From the NCBI GenBank assembly GCA_947053345.1, contig CAMRSM010000003.1, forward strand, positions 62,001-126,000: 64,000 bases of DNA, written 5' to 3'. Position numbers and translations under genes: made by a program. This document shows positions 1-7,487 of this stretch, piece by piece. Below the pieces are notes generated by a model. It was not told the DNA's origin. It searched no databases and was given only the letters and a program-made list of their open reading frames with translations. Every line of letters starts with the position of its first letter. Position 1 is the stretch's first letter. Origin of the DNA: an uncultured Lachnospiraceae bacterium (lineage in GTDB: Bacteria; Bacillota; Clostridia; Lachnospirales; Lachnospiraceae).

Positions 1-1300
1 CCGCCACGGCCAACCGTCTTTTCCATCCCGCGTGAAAAAGTTCTTCCCATTCTGTCACTACAATAAAAGCCACCAGGGCACTGAAGCCCCAGCCCCAGCG
101 GTTGGAGACATACGCAAAGCCGTTCATCGCATAGCCCGCGGGCGGAAGCAGCAAAAACAGGGTGAGCAGTACAAACGCAACCCCCAGTGCCGTGCGGGAT
201 ATTTCTGTTTTTCCGGATCCTCCCGCCTTTTGGACATCCGCCGCAGAAGCAGTGAAATCCCCCCCGCATCCATCTGGGTATTGTGGCAGATTCCTTCTCC
301 CTCTCCCCCGCTTCCTATGGCTGACCATCCCGGCAAACATGGAAACCACCGAAGGCACGGCAAGCACCGCATAGCCAAGTTTCGTCCACGCCCCAAGCGA
401 GCCGTACGTGATAAGGCTTGGCAGGAACGCCCCATAATAGCGTCCGCTGTACAATTTTCTGAGCTCATATCCGGTGTTCAGGCGCGGGTTCCCCGCAAAA
501 CACTTCATGACCGGCAGCAGGATCATGGCTCCGAGCATTACGCCGATGACCGCATACGCCGCAAGCTTTCCCACCTCCAAAAGCATCGGTTTTAAGCCTT
601 TCCAGCCATAAATGGAAATCAGGCGGAAGACAACATACAACACCGTGAGCAGGACGATCATATAGAAAAAATAGAAATTACTCACCACGCTCACAAAAAC
701 ACTCCCGACAAAAAGCCCCGGTTTTTTCTCCCGCCAAAGCTTCTCCACCCCGGTAAGCAAAAGCGGCAGATAGATCATAGGATTGATAAAATACGGATGC
801 CTCACACCCGCAAACAGCACATAGGAACAGAAAATGTAGACAAATGTCCCGGCAAGCACCGCATGGCAGTTTGTCTTTCTGCGGTAAAAGCAATAGCACG
901 CAAAAGCAGCTCCCGCCAGATAGATGCGCAGCACGACCAAAGCCTCATAAAAGGCCAGCATATGCTCCTCCGGCACGAAGGCAGAAAACAATGTCAGCGG
1001 GTCGCCGATCACATAGTAATGCAGTGTCGTAAGCACGTCCGAACCGTAGCCGATGCTAAAACTAAAGCTTGGAAGTTCCAATGTATGCTCCACAAACAGC
1101 CGCGAAAAAACTTCCCGCAGCCATTTCGAATAGTATAACAAACCTTTGTAATGCTGCCGCCATCCATCCGGCAGCCATAAAAACGTGCGGTTGCCATTCC
1201 AGAAATACCGGAAAACAACCCACGACATGGGAATGAAAATTACCGTATATACTATTATAAATTTTATCTTCTGGTATCTGTTGCCCTCCATCTCCCGCAT
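1..1300 (-). CDS. YfhO-family membrane protein, C-terminus cut by window edge
   Basis: Open leftward frame running off the left edge; about 433 codons are visible. Read from the sequence, the N-terminus is a short basic stretch and a hydrophobic segment (KFIIVYTVIFIPMSWVVF). It is followed by the family-typical soluble loop with SIGYGSDVLTTLHYY and GDPLTLFSAFVP, then repeated membrane segments. Bacterial YfhO proteins are polytopic membrane proteins tied to glycosylation of lipoteichoic acid or related surface polymers; the exact role here is inference. ATG at 1300 is chosen because GGAGGAAGGGAG lies just upstream; a second ATG at 1291 is possible. A SigA-like promoter (TTGACA, 17 bp, TAAGAT) lies upstream. 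A charged, low-complexity cytoplasmic linker (KRGRGRRN) interrupts the later membrane segments. The 3' end is missing, so full length cannot be judged. Confidence 0.8.
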   Translation of the reverse strand, partial: MREMEGNRYQKIKFIIVYTVIFIPMSWVVFRYFWNGNRTFLWLPDGWRQHYKGLLYYSKWLREVFSRLFVEHTLELPSFSFSIGYGSDVLTTLHYYVIGDPLTLFSAFVPEEHMLAFYEALVVLRIYLAGAAFACYCFYRRKTNCHAVLAGTFVYIFCSYVLFAGVRHPYFINPMIYLPLLLTGVEKLWREKKPGLFVGSVFVSVVSNFYFFYMIVLLTVLYVVFRLISIYGWKGLKPMLLEVGKLAAYAVIGVMLGAMILLPVMKCFAGNPRLNTGYELRKLYSGRYYGAFLPSLITYGSLGAWTKLGYAVLAVPSVVSMFAGMVSHRKRGRGRRNLPQYPDGCGGDFTASAADVQKAGGSGKTEISRTALGVAFVLLTLFLLLPPAGYAMNGFAYVSNRWGWGFSALVAFIVVTEWEELFHAGWKRRLAVA

Positions 1301-1343
1301 TGGCTGCTCCCTTCCTCCAAACAATGGCTTTATTTCCTATTTT

Positions 1344-1372
1344 ATCTTAGACCACGAACCTGCATTTGTCAA
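1344..1372 (-). promoter_or_regulatory. SigA-like promoter for the YfhO-family gene
   Basis: On the minus strand TTGACA (1372-1367) and TAAGAT (1349-1344) are separated by 17 bp. They sit about 45 bp upstream of the chosen ATG at 1300. Both boxes match the vegetative consensus well. Confidence 0.6.
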
Positions 1373-1511
1373 TAGTGACCAAACATATTTTCTATGTTTT
1401 TCATAAATGTTCCGGCGGCTGCCCGGACATCCGGAAAAATCAAGCAGGGAATGCTTACCGCTGCCCGCACTCGGCTTTCGCAGCATATTCCCTTCCCGCG
1501 CCCGTCCGCAT

Positions 1512-1545
1512 AAAAAACACCGCAACAGCTTCCCTGTTGCGGTGT
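1512..1545 (-). terminator. Rho-independent terminator of the rpsF-ssb-rpsR operon
   Basis: A perfect 12-bp stem (ACACCGCAACAG / CTGTTGCGGTGT) with a 5-nt loop is followed on the minus strand by six T residues. It starts 10 bp past the rpsR stop codon, as expected for the end of this operon. Confidence 0.9.
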
Positions 1546-1554
1546 CCTTCCATC

Positions 1555-1830
1555 TTACTCCAAAGTATACGGCATCAATGCCACATGGCGTGCACGCTTG
1601 ATGGCTGCGGTAAGCGCCCTCTGGTGCTTTGCACAGCTTCCGGTGATCCTTCTCGGAAGGATCTTGCCACGTTCCGAGACAAATCTCTTCAACTTGTTTA
1701 CATCCTTATAGTCGATGCCTGCCCCAGACTTATCTGCGCAGAACACACAAACCTTCTTCCTTCTGCGGGTTACCCTTCTCTTCATGGAAGTATCGCCCTT
1801 GTCAGCGCCCTTTTCCTTATTGAATGGCAT
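1555..1830 (-). CDS. rpsR: 30S ribosomal protein S18
   Basis: 91-aa basic protein with the S18 signature: a [18 protein letters not shown] stretch near residues 17-34, [22 protein letters not shown] in the middle and [20 protein letters not shown] near the end. S18 binds the small-subunit platform as a heterodimer with S6. AAGGAGGAAATAG precedes the ATG at 1830. It is the last gene of rpsF-ssb-rpsR, the usual order in Firmicutes, and is followed at once by a strong terminator. The spacer of about 95 bp from ssb contains two short GC-rich hairpins (around 1893-1909 and 1866-1886 on the minus strand), which may tune expression. The CxxC pair suggests the zinc-associated form. Confidence 0.97.
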   Translation of the reverse strand: MPFNKEKGADKGDTSMKRRVTRRRKKVCVFCADKSGAGIDYKDVNKLKRFVSERGKILPRRITGSCAKHQRALTAAIKRARHVALMPYTLE

Positions 1831-1926
1831 ATCTATTTCCTCCTTATCGTTTCAATCTGCCCGCCATGACACACGGCGGTACAATCAAATGAAAACTGGT
1901 GGCACGTTACGTGCCCGTTCGATTTC

Positions 1927-2373
1927 CTAGTTAAACGGAAGCTCCTCGTCAATACCTTCCGGTACGTTCATGAAGCCGTCATTTACCGCTGCGCTAGGTG
2001 TCGGTCTTGCGGCCGGCTGCGAAAACGCGCCGCCATCGCCAGCCGACGATGCATTTTTACTCTCAGCGAACTCCAGCTCGTCCACCATGATCTGTACACT
2101 GTAGACCTTCTGCCCTTCCTTGTTCGTGTAGTTGTCATTCTGGATGCGCCCTACGACGACCATCTTGATCCCCTGCTTTAAATAGCGCTCCACGAACTCC
2201 GCCTGCTTTCCGAAAGCAGTGCAGTTAAAGAAATCGGCATCCGGCTCCCCCTCGCGCTTAAACCTGCGGTCAACCGCGATGGAAAAACGTGCGACAGCGG
2301 TGGCACTTGCCCCCTGAGAATATCTGATTTCCGGGTCCCTTGTCAATCTTCCTACCAAGATTACTTTGTTCAT
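1927..2373 (-). CDS. ssb: Single-stranded DNA-binding protein
   Basis: 148-aa protein with the OB-fold SSB signature from residue 1 (MNKVILVGRLTRDPEIRYSQ), followed by FSIAVDRRFKREGEPDADFFNC, GKQAEFVERYLKQGIKMVVVGRIQ and VDELEFAESK. The C-terminal tail is Ser/Ala/Pro rich and ends EELPFN, an acidic tip close to the canonical DDDLPF that recruits repair and replication partners. It binds ssDNA during replication and recombination. It lies between rpsF and rpsR, the conserved Firmicutes operon, and 27 bp downstream of rpsF. The start is preceded by AATGGAGGTAATTCC. The extra terminal Asn after PF is slightly unusual. Confidence 0.97.
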   Translation of the reverse strand: MNKVILVGRLTRDPEIRYSQGASATAVARFSIAVDRRFKREGEPDADFFNCTAFGKQAEFVERYLKQGIKMVVVGRIQNDNYTNKEGQKVYSVQIMVDELEFAESKNASSAGDGGAFSQPAARPTPSAAVNDGFMNVPEGIDEELPFN

Positions 2374-2400
2374 AACGGAATTACCTCCATTGAAGATTCC

Positions 2401-2691
2401 TTACTCAGCGTCCCGTCTAATGCACAAAAATCTGATGACATTGTCCATGATACGAACTCTCTGTTCGATCTCATTCGGCGTTGTAGCATCAGCATCGAAC
2501 TGGATGAAATAGTAATGTCCCTCTTTCATCTTCTGGATTTCATAAGCCAGCCTCTTCTTCCCGGCATCCTCCACATTCGTGATATTGCCGCCGAATCTGG
2601 TAACAAGCTCCTTCGCCTGCTCTACGACTGCCGCCCTGGCCTCATCCTCGATTTTTGCACTTACAACTAAGGCTAATTCATACTGATTCAT
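2401..2691 (-). CDS. rpsF: 30S ribosomal protein S6
   Basis: 96-aa protein starting MNQYELALVVSAKIEDEAR and carrying the S6 signature (VEDAGKKRLAYEIQKMKEGHYYFIQFDA, VRIMDNVIRFLCIR). S6 partners with S18 on the 30S platform. The longer open frame begins 16 codons upstream, but AAGGAGG lies 11 nt before this ATG, so the start at 2691 is preferred and gives the normal family length. First gene of the operon with ssb and rpsR. The leader of about 75 nt includes a short hairpin around 2752-2766. Confidence 0.96.
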   Translation of the reverse strand: MNQYELALVVSAKIEDEARAAVVEQAKELVTRFGGNITNVEDAGKKRLAYEIQKMKEGHYYFIQFDADATTPNEIEQRVRIMDNVIRFLCIRRDAE

Positions 2692-2765
2692 AGTTGTCTG
2701 CACCTCCTTCTGGTCTCTGGCCCCCGAAAACGGGAGCAAGGAAAATATAATGTCTCACGAGGAGA

Positions 2766-2794
2766 CAGTGTAACATAGATTTTTCCAAATTGCA
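2766..2794 (-). promoter_or_regulatory. Promoter of the rpsF operon
   Basis: TTGCAA (2794-2789), 17 bp, TACACT (2771-2766) on the minus strand, about 75 bp upstream of the rpsF ATG. The -35 box lies in an A/T-rich stretch. No competing promoter was seen closer to the gene. Confidence 0.55.
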
Positions 2795-2983
2795 AGCTTT
2801 TTTTGCGGTTTCCTTTTCTGCCTGACCCTTTCAAACTTCTCCCGGCAGTCAGAAAAGGGATATCCGCCGCAAAAAATGCTATCCGATTTATTGACATCCC
2901 CCGCCCTGTCCGGTAAGATACAGGCAGGAACTACCCGTTCCTTTAAAAAACTGCCTGCCAATTTATAACGAAAGGATTATACC

Positions 2984-3790
2984 ATGAACCTAAAAGCCTT
3001 ATGCGAGGGTATCGCCCTCCAGCCGGAATTGCAAAACGAAGTCCTAGCATACCACCAATCCACCGCTTTCCACAATGCCGAAAAAATTATAAGCGGTTTA
3101 AAAAGCATGGAAACCGAAGCAGCCACAAGGGAGAAATTAAAACAAATCCTTGGAAACGACAAAAAAGAAATTGGGATGCTGACCTGTATGCTCGTGTGCG
3201 CGGCAGAACAGCACGCATGGTACCTTGAAAAATCCATCCCGGATTCCGTGTTTTGGGCAACCATGCGCTGCTTTACAAGATTTATTGCCGAATGCAAAAA
3301 AATAACCGGAAGTTTTGCGTTTGACCGCGAATGGTGGACGGCAAGACAGGTAAGCGGAACGCTATTCCGGATTGGGGAACTGGAATACGAGATGCTGCAT
3401 GAGAACAGGAAACCGGCCGTCAGCATGCACATCCCTTCCGATGCCGTTCTGACTGCAGAAAACTGCGACCGGTCAATCGCGGAAGCAAAGCGCTTTTTCG
3501 CGGCGCATTTCCCGGAATACGCCGATGCGGATTATATCTGCGATTCCTGGCTTTTGTCCCCGGAATTATCCGCACTCCTTCCGGAAAATTCCCGCATCCT
3601 CGCATTCCAAAAAAGATTTCAGATCCAAAGAGTGGATTATTCCGGTGATGAATATACCGAATGGGTGTTTAAGACCAGGAGCCAATGCATCGCCGATTTT
3701 CCGGAGCAAAGCACATTGCAGCAAAATATGAAAAAATATCTGTTAGGCGGCGGGAAGATCGGGAGCGGGTTCGGGGTTTTGAAAGGTTGA
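2984..3790 (+). CDS. Acyltransferase domain protein (NAT_N + GNAT_C type)
   Basis: 268-aa soluble protein. The N-terminal half is an alpha-helical domain and the C-terminal half (from about residue 140) carries VSMHIPSDAVLT, ADYICDSWLLSPELSALLPENS, ILAFQKRF and a C-terminal QCIADFP. This matches the two-domain acyltransferase family with an N-acyltransferase N-terminal domain and a GNAT-like C-terminal domain, common in Clostridia. Substrate is unknown. GAAAGGA lies 10 nt before the ATG. The gene is alone on the plus strand, between the rpsF operon promoter region and the ankyrin island, and converges with the ankyrin gene 33 bp downstream. The family call is by remembered resemblance, not by a search. 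Confidence 0.65.
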   Translation: MNLKALCEGIALQPELQNEVLAYHQSTAFHNAEKIISGLKSMETEAATREKLKQILGNDKKEIGMLTCMLVCAAEQHAWYLEKSIPDSVFWATMRCFTRFIAECKKITGSFAFDREWWTARQVSGTLFRIGELEYEMLHENRKPAVSMHIPSDAVLTAENCDRSIAEAKRFFAAHFPEYADADYICDSWLLSPELSALLPENSRILAFQKRFQIQRVDYSGDEYTEWVFKTRSQCIADFPEQSTLQQNMKKYLLGGGKIGSGFGVLKG

Positions 3791-3823
3791 AGCTTCTGCC
3801 CGTGCGCGAACCGATATTTTCCA

Positions 3824-5197
3824 TTACTGTTCGTAGTCCCCGTGGAAAATCCCGGTCAGGTATTGATCGATCCCCGCCAAAAATCTGGTAAAGGATACTT
3901 TGAATTCCCCGTACCATTCGTTCTCATAATCGTAATACGCCACGGTTTTCCTCGTCGTATTCCAGACGATCCAGAGCGTAGAATAATTCTCTACCTCCTT
4001 GCTAAGAAGCACACATTTACGGCGTGCGAGGGAAAGCAGGGTTACGTCGTCCAGCGCCAGAAAATCGATGTAGTCAATATCATCGCGTCCCAGCGTGAGC
4101 CTGCGTCCGCCTTCTTTTAAGTAGTCCCTGATATCCTGCGGCAGCTTCTCCTTTGCCTGCCTGCGCCCCTCCCCGTCCGGGTCGCACAGGTCGCGGAGGA
4201 TGGCGGCATTTTCCAGCTTATGGTTTTGCAGGGCGAGGTCATACGGTGTCATGCCCTTTGCGTTGCGGATGGTCGGATCGGCACCGCGGGAGAGGAGGTA
4301 ACGGACGGTTTTGGGAGTGCCATATAACGCTGCATGGCCAAGTACGGTGTCTTTCAAAAAATTCCTACCTTTCTTTGTTTGGCAATTGATATCAAAACCA
4401 ATATCCAAAAAATATCCTACCTTATCCAGATCACCATTCGAAACAGCGTTTTTCACAGCCTTGATCGCGGCCTCAATATCCGCCCCATGTTCCAGTAAAA
4501 TTGGTATTTGTTCTTTCAGTTCATCAACATTGGATAAATTAAATAGGAAAAAGTCAAAATCCTTGCCTTTTACCTTTGCTCCACCTTCCAGCACCAAACT
4601 TAACATTTCCTTCGATACTGTTTGAGCCAACAACAGCGCATGGCGATTATCACCATCGATGTATTCCCCGCTCGGATATTTTGTTATATCCAAAACCGCC
4701 CCATGCTTCATCAACCATTTCACAGATTCTAAACTATTTTTCTGGATCGACCATGTAATCGGAAAAACAATCCTTGCATGCACACGCTCCACGTAAAAAT
4801 CTTTCATTTCTTTTCTTGCAGCGGATTCCGAATAGCAATATTCCAAGCCCGGAAGCGGTTTGAATTTCTTTCCATCATACAATTTGGCTGCATCTTCCAG
4901 CTGACGCTCCAATGATGCGGTATATATGCTTTTCAATGGCATATTTACATCCCAGCCTTTTTTTCTTGCCTCCTCCAGCTCAGGGATATCCCCAGCTGCA
5001 AGCGCTTCCGTCAAGTCTTCCGGCCACATATCATCCAGATTGTAGCGTTTTTTTCCACTTGCAGCGTACAAATTTTTAAATTCCTCTATCGTCGCTTTAT
5101 GTAAACCCCCAGCATTATTTTTTTTACCATAACAATACCCTCCATAATATTTTTGCTTATAGGGAGAATTCCCCTCATTTTCCCTATAAGCAACCAT
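3824..5197 (-). CDS. Ankyrin-repeat immunity-like protein A (toxin partner deleted)
   Basis: 457-aa protein. After an N-terminal 90-residue region it contains ankyrin-like helices (NSLESVKWLMKHGAVLDI, PILLEHGADIEAAIKAV, GKVGYFLDIGFDI-type repeats, GHAALYGTPKTVRYLLSRGA). From about residue 340 there is a C-terminal domain (YLKEGGRRLTLGRDDIDYID ... YYDYENEWYG ... SFTRFLAGIDQYLTGIF) that resembles SMI1/KNR4 (SUKH)-type immunity folds. No signal peptide, so probably cytoplasmic. Ankyrin proteins are a known immunity class in polymorphic toxin loci. The last 515 bp are identical to gene 6275-7468. Upstream, only the last codons of a toxin gene remain (5215-5319), so this looks like an orphan immunity gene. 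Ribosome-binding site is weak. Function as immunity is inference. Confidence 0.75.
   Translation of the reverse strand: MVAYRENEGNSPYKQKYYGGYCYGKKNNAGGLHKATIEEFKNLYAASGKKRYNLDDMWPEDLTEALAAGDIPELEEARKKGWDVNMPLKSIYTASLERQLEDAAKLYDGKKFKPLPGLEYCYSESAARKEMKDFYVERVHARIVFPITWSIQKNSLESVKWLMKHGAVLDITKYPSGEYIDGDNRHALLLAQTVSKEMLSLVLEGGAKVKGKDFDFFLFNLSNVDELKEQIPILLEHGADIEAAIKAVKNAVSNGDLDKVGYFLDIGFDINCQTKKGRNFLKDTVLGHAALYGTPKTVRYLLSRGADPTIRNAKGMTPYDLALQNHKLENAAILRDLCDPDGEGRRQAKEKLPQDIRDYLKEGGRRLTLGRDDIDYIDFLALDDVTLLSLARRKCVLLSKEVENYSTLWIVWNTTRKTVAYYDYENEWYGEFKVSFTRFLAGIDQYLTGIFHGDYEQ
3831..4345. repeat. 515-bp direct repeat, copy 1 (3' end of ankyrin gene A)
   Basis: By eye identical to 6282-6796 at an offset of 2451 bp. 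It covers the last ankyrin repeat and the whole C-terminal domain of both ankyrin genes, and identity stops abruptly at both ends. This points to recent duplication or gene conversion. Confidence 0.85.
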
Positions 5198-5214
5198 CCA
5201 TTCATGCTACAAGC

Positions 5215-5319
5215 TTAAAAAGGCGAGGCATTACTTATTGTACGCAAAAATCCTTGAACTGCTAACAACTTTTTCTCTATCCTAAATTTATTATCACTTC
5301 TTCCTTGCTTGTATATGCT
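5215..5319 (-). pseudogene. Remnant of an AHH nuclease toxin gene (3' tail only)
   Basis: The minus-strand reading from 5319 to the TAA at 5215 gives SIYKQGRSDNKFRIEKKL followed by LAVQGFLRTISNASPF. The end of the intact toxin at 7488-8429 reads SVYIKDSPGNKARVEDKL then MKIKVYLLAISNAAPF. The two align without gaps over 34 residues, and both stop directly upstream of an ankyrin gene (17 and 19 bp). The 5' side of the remnant is fused to the truncated surface-protein pseudogene around 5318-5332. A deletion therefore removed the rest of the toxin and the C-terminal half of the surface protein. No start codon or complete domain remains. Confidence 0.8.
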
Positions 5320-6080
5320 ACAAACTTCCGTCCACAGAAACCGTAACATTTTCGCTGTAGGAAATCCCCCAATCATCCTCCATGCTCATATCATAGCAGA
5401 TGGCGCGGATTGATGCCGGAATACGTACCTGATGCAGCCCCCAGCTCACAAAGGGCTCCACAAGGACGGTGGCATTCTCCGGAAAAAACCATTCCCATTT
5501 ACCCCCGAGCGGATACCTCCGGCCACAATAAATCGTTCCTTCGTATCTGCGTTGATCCATTTCATCTCAATAAAATGCTTCTGTTTGCTCTCTTGTTAAT
5601 TCCCGGCGCACCAAGAGCAGAACCTCATACCAAATCCTGCCAAAACAGTCAGCAACCCAGATCCTAACCCTCCCTTCCCCCCCTCGCTGTCAGTTTCCCG
5701 GTTTTTACGTTGATATGCACAATTTCCGGGTTCGCGGAATACCAAAAGACCTCCTGCTTCCCGCCGCCAGAAACAGATAGGGTAAATCGGTGGTGCTGCC
5801 CACATGGGATTTCCGAAACTTTGTTGGCAATGCAGATCCTGGTTTTAAATCTCCCCCCACCGTTCCATTTATGCCGGAAATCTGATAGAAGACATGATTT
5901 GCCTATCATATCGTTATCCAAGAATTGAATCGTTTCCCCCTCCGGCGGTAAAAATCCATCTTTTGTATTTTCAGCAAGGGAATCGTCGATTTTTTCCTTT
6001 GCTGAAATGGTTGCTGTCCTTGAAGTATTTATAAATATCACTACGGCAAAAATGCAAAAGAGAAAAAAGTTGTTTTTCAT
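5318..6080 (-). pseudogene. Decayed copy of the Ig-like/BspA-like surface protein gene
   Basis: It matches the intact gene at 8469-9698 from its signal peptide (MKNNFFLFCIFAVVIF) onward. Three lesions are visible. First, a frameshift at a seven-G run near 5675, after KTGKLTA, where the intact gene reads GELTAEGEGKVRI. Second, a Trp codon of YWDEMDQ has become TGA. Third, the product is truncated after VTVSVDG, so the leucine-rich C-terminal half is lost. The reading frame after the nonsense codon resumes at MDQRRYEG and runs to a TAG at 5318. A 10-bp perfect hairpin (GTGAGGGCAG / CTGCCCTCAC) lies just upstream of the former start. Cannot produce a functional full-length protein. Confidence 0.85.
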
Positions 6081-6118
6081 ACTCCCCCTCGTTTCCGTGA
6101 GGGCAGTAAATACTGCCC

Positions 6119-6229
6119 TCACTTAGCTTCGCCATAAAATTTATCTGCTCCGGATACCAGTAATGACACATAGGCATCTACCACATTGTAAAATCCGGGT
6201 TCGCAAGTGATTAACAGACCTGTTCCCAT
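6119..6229 (-). CDS. Short ORF or gene-end remnant, 36 aa
   Basis: Reads MGTGLLITCEPGFYNVVDAY then VSLLVSGADKFYGEAK before TGA. It lies between ankyrin gene B and the surface-protein pseudogene, a place occupied by the subtilase in the neighbouring copy of the unit. There is no good Shine-Dalgarno site, and the peptide looks more like the C-terminus of a lost gene than a complete product. It does not match the end of the subtilase. Family not recognised. Confidence 0.25.
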   Translation of the reverse strand: MGTGLLITCEPGFYNVVDAYVSLLVSGADKFYGEAK

Positions 6230-6274
6230 AATATTTTTTTATTTTACAATACATATACCCAGCACTTTCATACT

Positions 6275-7468
6275 TTACATCTCGTAGTCCCCGTGGAAAA
6301 TCCCGGTCAGGTATTGATCGATCCCCGCCAAAAATCTGGTAAAGGATACTTTGAATTCCCCGTACCATTCGTTCTCATAATCGTAATACGCCACGGTTTT
6401 CCTCGTCGTATTCCAGACGATCCAGAGCGTAGAATAATTCTCTACCTCCTTGCTAAGAAGCACACATTTACGGCGTGCGAGGGAAAGCAGGGTTACGTCG
6501 TCCAGCGCCAGAAAATCGATGTAGTCAATATCATCGCGTCCCAGCGTGAGCCTGCGTCCGCCTTCTTTTAAGTAGTCCCTGATATCCTGCGGCAGCTTCT
6601 CCTTTGCCTGCCTGCGCCCCTCCCCGTCCGGGTCGCACAGGTCGCGGAGGATGGCGGCATTTTCCAGCTTATGGTTTTGCAGGGCGAGGTCATACGGTGT
6701 CATGCCCTTTGCGTTGCGGATGGTCGGATCGGCACCGCGGGAGAGGAGGTAACGGACGGTTTTGGGAGTGCCATATAACGCTGCATGGCCAAGTACAGTA
6801 TCCTTCAAATAATTATTTCCTTTTCCCGTGTGCCAGTTAATGTCAAAACCAACTGCAAAAAATGCCTCCAACATCTCAATTTCATTATACGCGGCGGCAC
6901 TAACCACCACTCCCATTGCCGATTCGATATCCGCTCCTAATTCCACTAACAGCGGCAGCATATCAATTCTTCTTGCCCGGTAGCGAATAGGCCAAAAAAT
7001 GTATTTATAAAACTTTTTACCGCGTAACTTCGCCCCTTTTGAGACAACAAAACGTAACATTTCCGGTACAACATCTTTCTGTAATGCCGCCTCCACTGCA
7101 TGGAATATCGCATCATTATATTTCCCAACCGGTTCTTCCATATCCAACCTTGCGCCATGTGAAACCAACCATTCCACGGATTCAAAGCAATTATTTCGGA
7201 TCGCCCACATTACCGGAAAATGAACGATACGCATTTCATCTTCCCAATTACATGTTGTCCTACATGGTTCCGCATAATACCTGAGCAATGGTTGATTGAC
7301 ATCCCATCCCCTTCCAAAAGCATCCTCCAATTTCGGAAGGTCGCCGGACGCGATCGCGTCCGACAAATCCTCCTGCCACATGTTCTCTTTGTGGTAATAT
7401 TCTTTTTCCCATGCAGCTTGGCGCTCTTCTAATTCCTGCGCTTTTTTAGATGATATCCCTTTTACCAT
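6275..7468 (-). CDS. Ankyrin-repeat immunity-like protein B (partner of Rhs toxin)
   Basis: 397-aa soluble protein with a divergent N-terminal region, then ankyrin-like repeats (NCFESVEWLVSHGARLDM, LPLLVELGADIESAMGVV, MLEAFFAVGFDI, GHAALYGTPKTVRYLLSRGA). It ends with the same SMI1/KNR4-like C-terminal domain as protein A. The ATG at 7468 follows GGGAAGGGAAATAT. It starts 19 bp after the stop of the AHH-nuclease Rhs gene on the same strand, the classic toxin-then-immunity order. The divergent N-terminal repeats next to a specific toxin and an identical C-terminus shared with protein A suggest that specificity lies in the N-terminal two thirds. Immunity function is inferred from context and from known ankyrin-type immunity proteins. 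Confidence 0.8.
   Translation of the reverse strand: MVKGISSKKAQELEERQAAWEKEYYHKENMWQEDLSDAIASGDLPKLEDAFGRGWDVNQPLLRYYAEPCRTTCNWEDEMRIVHFPVMWAIRNNCFESVEWLVSHGARLDMEEPVGKYNDAIFHAVEAALQKDVVPEMLRFVVSKGAKLRGKKFYKYIFWPIRYRARRIDMLPLLVELGADIESAMGVVVSAAAYNEIEMLEAFFAVGFDINWHTGKGNNYLKDTVLGHAALYGTPKTVRYLLSRGADPTIRNAKGMTPYDLALQNHKLENAAILRDLCDPDGEGRRQAKEKLPQDIRDYLKEGGRRLTLGRDDIDYIDFLALDDVTLLSLARRKCVLLSKEVENYSTLWIVWNTTRKTVAYYDYENEWYGEFKVSFTRFLAGIDQYLTGIFHGDYEM
6282..6796. repeat. 515-bp direct repeat, copy 2 (3' end of ankyrin gene B)
   Basis: Partner of 3831-4345. Sequence identity begins a few bases before the stop codons and ends at AAGTAC within the codons before the last ankyrin repeat; beyond that the two genes diverge strongly. 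Confidence 0.85.
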
Positions 7469-7487
7469 ATATTTCCCTTCCCATATA

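Noticed and set aside
2692-2770. Possible S6:S18 autoregulatory RNA motif in the rpsF leader
   Set aside because: A short hairpin and a CCCG/CGGG stretch are present, but I could not fit the known motif with its CCG bulge with confidence.
5668-5682. Seven-G run in the surface-protein pseudogene as a phase switch
   Set aside because: The gene also has a nonsense codon and has lost its 3' half, so slippage could not restore it.
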